Positions 60,439-64,000 of a DNA stretch of 64,000 nucleotides are shown one piece after another; positions within the stretch are counted from its first letter, which is position 1; every line of letters starts with the position of its first letter. The translations under genes were made by a program, and so were the position numbers. The stretch is from Eutreptiella sp. 'Long Island Sound 2002' (Eukaryota; Euglenozoa; Euglenophyceae; Eutreptiales; Eutreptiaceae), in the NCBI GenBank assembly GCA_964036045.1, contig OZ038389.1:62758359-62822358 (forward strand), given 5' to 3'. Under the pieces are notes generated by a model. It had not been told where the DNA came from. It did not search any database and saw only the letters and a program-made list of their open reading frames with translations.

Positions 60439-62995
60439 CCCCCCTGGAGTACTAGTTAGCTAAGCTAGTAGGACCAAGGAAAAAGGCTCAAATATTCCCA
60501 AAATTACCTCAGAAAATGCATTAAACTTACCAAAAACATCCTCATCAGTTCATAGTAGCTTATCACACTGTAGGTACCCTTGAAAAACAGTGTAATGTAC
60601 CGTGAATGAGGTCCCTTCGATGGGGCATTCCTCAAAAGTTGCCGGCGTGCGACGAAAACTTTTGGTAAAAATTTTGGGGGTAGTGGGATTTGAACCCAGG
60701 ACTCCCTCCCTAGAGCACATGTGCTTGTCCACTAGGGTACAGTTGACCGCTCTGATTTCGACGGCGATTGCCGTATAAACAGCGTTTTAGTAAACGTCCT
60801 GACCAAGGGCCAGGGTGGAGCAATACTCCCAATGGAGGACACAAACCTCCAGGAGCTGAAGAAAATAGAAAATGTAACCAACAGGGAGTGGTTCCTGAGG
60901 TTTAGCGAAAGGGATAGCGATTTAGCAAGTCAAATCGCTAAAAATTGACGAAATCACGCGAGAAACCGTCATTTTTATACATAACTCAAAGTCGCAGACA
61001 AGCGTAAAGGAAGCGGACTTCAAAAACAAGGTTGCGCAAGCATACATGGCTTTTGAAAAAGAAGGTATGAGCCGTAGTTTTTAAAGTTCTAAAGGAAATT
61101 TTTGCACAGTTGCATCAAAGTTTTTATAAACTTCAGAGAAAAGTATTCAAATTGAACCCACACCACAGAGCAGGTGGACAACCCACCTCTCAGGTATGCC
61201 AGTGTCATCTCACACGCATGCATTGCGTTTGTGTTGGTTGCTTTGTTAAAACGTTAGGGTTGTCAACGCTGTGTTCGTTGGGGGTTCGGGCGCTCATCTC
61301 CTTTGCTCTGCACAGGTCCAATCAGGAATGAAAGGTATGCGATGCGAATGGAGCGCGCAGCGCGCACGCAGGGTTAGAATATGCGCTGTGCTCGTGATGC
61401 ATGTGCCTAATTGAGGCATTCACACGCTGTGACGCTTTCCCTGTACCCCAATTCATCCTTGATTTCTCTTCACAGGTAAGGAAAGAAAGTGTTTGCTCGT
61501 GTGTAGCCGTAGCGTTAAAGTAGGGTTGCTTAGAACGCTTAGGCTTGTTTAAAACTCGCAATAGGGTTGCTTTGCGTTCGCTTCACTTCGGCATTCACAC
61601 GATGCATGGTGAGTAAGGTAGGTTAGCCCAGGAGGAGCTCACCTCCTGGTTGAGTCAGTGGTTATGGTACCGCCTCCCTTCCCTACATGCGTGCACACGA
61701 TGCATTAAAGGGTAGGCCACGCGAAATGCGCACGGTAAACCGTGTTAAGGTTACCCAGGGGCTCCTCGGTACGTTCTTTAAGAGAACCTGAGGAGTCTCT
61801 TAACGCTTGCTTGCTTGACAGGGTGTGTTTGAGGACAGTGTATTAGAGGTCACACTGAGAAGCGTATAATACGTGGAGTGTGGCTTGGTTCCTCAGCCGC
61901 AAACACCCCTTCATTGGCCTCTGTTGTACAGGTGGGAGAGGTTCAGGGTGATTTGTGCACGCAGCAGCTGCCTTCGGCGGCTACCCATTTTTCTGCCCCA
62001 GCTAAACAGGGGCGCTGAGCACACAATCAATTGACTGCGCCTCAGCCAGGAGTGGCGCGGGCAGTTCGACTCCATCGACATCCGCGCTGTGCACGCAACA
62101 AGAGCACCCCTTCCCTCCAAGCCCTAGCAGGGAAACGTGTTGTGACGTCCCTGTTAGGCCACAGTTGCTTAGCAGCGCTGTGTTCTCTTGTCTTCTTCAC
62201 AGGAGGGTCATTAGGACCCGAGACATCATTGACAGCAACACCAAGTAGCGTGTGTAGGGGTTAGGGTCACCAGGCCTGGCAGGGGTTGAGTGCAAGTGAT
62301 GAGTGCGCACCCTGCCTTCCAAGGCCGGTGCTGGCGTTAGTGAGTGTAGTGTAGTGGTGTCTCCTGTCCCGCGTGCTTTTCCACGTGGGCAGGGGAGTGC
62401 GTTAGGTTTTGGCCCTTAGCAAAAATGGGCGCTTTGTATGCCCTTAGCACACTTGGCCACCCCTCCCCTCTAGCAGGTAGGGCTTTTGCCGTCTTCCCCC
62501 AAGGATAGGCGCCAGCACAGAAATAGGAGTGGTAATAGTACCTGATTAGGACCTTCGGTCCGACGTCAGCGAAGCCCGGTCTCCGGGAGCCACGCCGGGG
62601 AGAGAAATGAGACACATACAGACATACGTAGCACACTTAGGGGTATGGTAAACCCTGTAAGGAAGGGTAGAACCCCATGGGTCTGGACCAGTCAGGGGTC
62701 CTAACTGTGGGCTCGCTTGTCCCCAAGGAGGGAAGACACAACTTGCCTCATAACAGCTTGCTTGTCATTCCCCCCTGGTGTAGTAAGCCACCGTTCTTCG
62801 TTGGCTCCTCAAGGTCATTACATCAGGGCAGTCCCCATGCAACACATGGTCAACAAGGCATACACTCGCTGGGTGGCTGCAAACCTGATAAACGGCCACC
62901 TGGTCCAAGCGGGAAATCATAGGCATGGGTCTGCAGGGCACAGACAGGGTCAGACGAGTGCTCACTGCACCTGTCAGTAGACTGACACAGGGAAA
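60439..62995 (-). other. Non-coding 3' region of E2
   Basis: About 2.5 kb with no recognisable coding sequence. It carries a tRNA-like sequence (60674-60748, minus strand, with GGTTCAAATCC) and the blocks shared with E1, E0 and, more distantly, with the 3' region of family B. Confidence 0.5.
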
Positions 62996-64000
62996 TTAGT
63001 TTCGCTTTTTACGCTGGGACATAGTCTCAGCACGGGTTAGGAGCTGCCCCTCGTTGTTCTCAACGAGGTAGGTGCGGAAGATGGGGTTGATACTCCCGTC
63101 TGGTTGTATGAAGGCTGACATAGGTTCCCAGGACGCCTCAGATAACCCATAGCCATCCCACAGGGTTAGGAATTTCCAGCCCTGTCTATACTCGTGGCGA
63201 GCAATACCTGCAACCACGTAGTAACCATCGACTGCCATCTCATCGGCAGTCATCTCTTCGAGTTCGTCTGCCTCCTCTGGACTGGCAGCGTTCTCTAGGT
63301 CTATACGCTCGAACTCACTGTCGCTGAGGCGCCACTCATCCCAAGACAAGTCATCAGGGGAGTGATAGTGCCTCAACTGTTTAGGTGCACACAGCAGTTC
63401 ACCACCTAGACATGGACTGCACCTGACATGGATCCTGGATCCATCTATCCTGATGATAGGATAGGGTCCAAAAAAAGGGTCCTGTAGGCAGTTACGTGGC
63501 CAGGAGGGTAGGCGTGAATGGTGTACCAAAACAAGGTCACCAACCTTGAAGCGGGCAGGTCGCCGTAGGCGGTTTCGTCGGCTCAGTTCACGGTCACGAA
63601 TGTGTCACAGGTTAGTCCCAGCCTGGTTAGCCAGAGACTGCTAGTGTTCCAGCCAATCTCCCACAGGGCTCTTGAAGTCCTCAGGAAAGGGGGTTTTGAA
63701 GAACCAAGCAGGTCGTCCTCCATGGAACAGTTTGTGGGGGGTGAAACCCGTGGAAGAGCTCCGCTGTGAGTTCATGGTCAGCATTGCCCAGGGCAGCAGG
63801 CGTACCCAGTCCTTGGTACGCTCCTGTTTCATCAGGATTCTTAAGTTTTGCTCCACCACACAGTTCTGTCTCTCACAGAGAGGGCTAGACGTGTGGGTAT
63901 GGGGCACACCTGTGGTTACCTCCACGTTGAGGGCATTTAGCACTCGTTTGTACCACCCAGTGTCACTGCGGATGCGTACATCCTCATCAGAGTGCACCCG
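62996..64000 (-). pseudogene. pol: pol C-terminus of E2 (integrase end and chromodomain), decayed
   Basis: Enters the window inside the integrase: HSDEDVRIRSDTGW holds the second catalytic Asp and SPLCERQN the Glu. After the integrase C-terminal domain (VLVHHSRLPSW-type sequence) comes a chromodomain (FLTLWDGYGLSEASWEP, about 63160). Two in-frame stops interrupt it: TAG at 63641-63643, probably from CAG, and TGA at about 63605, probably from CGA. Family B pol is the closest relative in the window. Confidence 0.8.

Larger units (their letters stand above)
59730..64000 (-). mobile_element. Family E Ty3/gypsy element E2, 5' part outside the window
   Basis: Minus strand: pol C-terminus, a 2.5-kb non-coding 3' region, polypurine tract (60439-60444), 3' LTR. 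Left flank GGATAGGC continues at 62508 as GCCAGCACAG in the uninterrupted copy, so E2 inserted into E1. Pol is related to family B pol. Confidence 0.75.

Overview
The window reads as nuclear DNA of a euglenid (Euglena or a relative) and consists almost entirely of nested transposable elements. The key for the organism is a 27-base stretch at 17340-17366 (minus strand) that matches the euglenid spliced leader as I remember it (CTGAGTGTC followed by TATTTTTTTTCG), sitting at the 5' end of a processed, retroposed mRNA copy. Short GT-AG spliceosomal introns, tRNA-like modules and chromodomain-type Ty3/gypsy elements agree with a eukaryotic nuclear genome. Nearly all recognisable coding sequence is on the minus strand. 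I saw no ordinary host housekeeping gene.

Layout. 1-9572: Ty3/gypsy element of family C (pol runs off the left edge, gag frameshifted, 5' LTR ending at 9572), inserted into the 3' non-coding part of an older family B element. 9573-14778 and 28735-32834: the two halves of that older family B element (B1 and B3), split at one point in pol. Between them lies a younger, structurally complete family B element (B2, 17379-28734: two LTRs of about 780 bp, a primer site for initiator tRNA-Met, open gag and pol). At the B1/B2 junction a spliced-leader-bearing retropseudogene (14780-17366) is inserted with an 18-bp target duplication. 32835-35230 and 58732-59729: pieces of related family E elements (E0 remnant, E1). 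59730-64000: another family E element (E2) with a decayed pol.

35231-58723 is the most unusual part: a DNA transposon-like unit with an 8-bp target duplication (CGCTTAGG), inverted repeats near its ends, two multi-exon genes on the minus strand, and ten copies of a GCGCGAGGCCTCGCGC palindrome found nowhere else in the window. Three copies lie in introns, 18-23 nt upstream of the 3' splice site; others follow the stop codons or lie near the element ends. The unit has taken two later insertions: a 13,146-bp Ty3/gypsy element (family D, 36469-49614, 4-bp duplication) inside an exon of gene 1, and a 3.86-kb extremely GC-rich block (51333-55192, 9-bp duplication) inside what was a 73-nt intron of gene 1. 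Subtracting both leaves a unit of about 6.5 kb.

Gene 2 (55791 to about 58150) is a candidate RNase H-fold transposase that I cannot assign to a family. Gene 1 (35766-55555) carries a ParB/DGQHR-like segment and an acidic and basic tail. In three retrotransposon families (B, C and D) gag and pol lie in the same frame, separated by a single stop codon (UGA-CGG, UAG-CGG or UAG-AGG), which suggests translation of pol by stop-codon readthrough.
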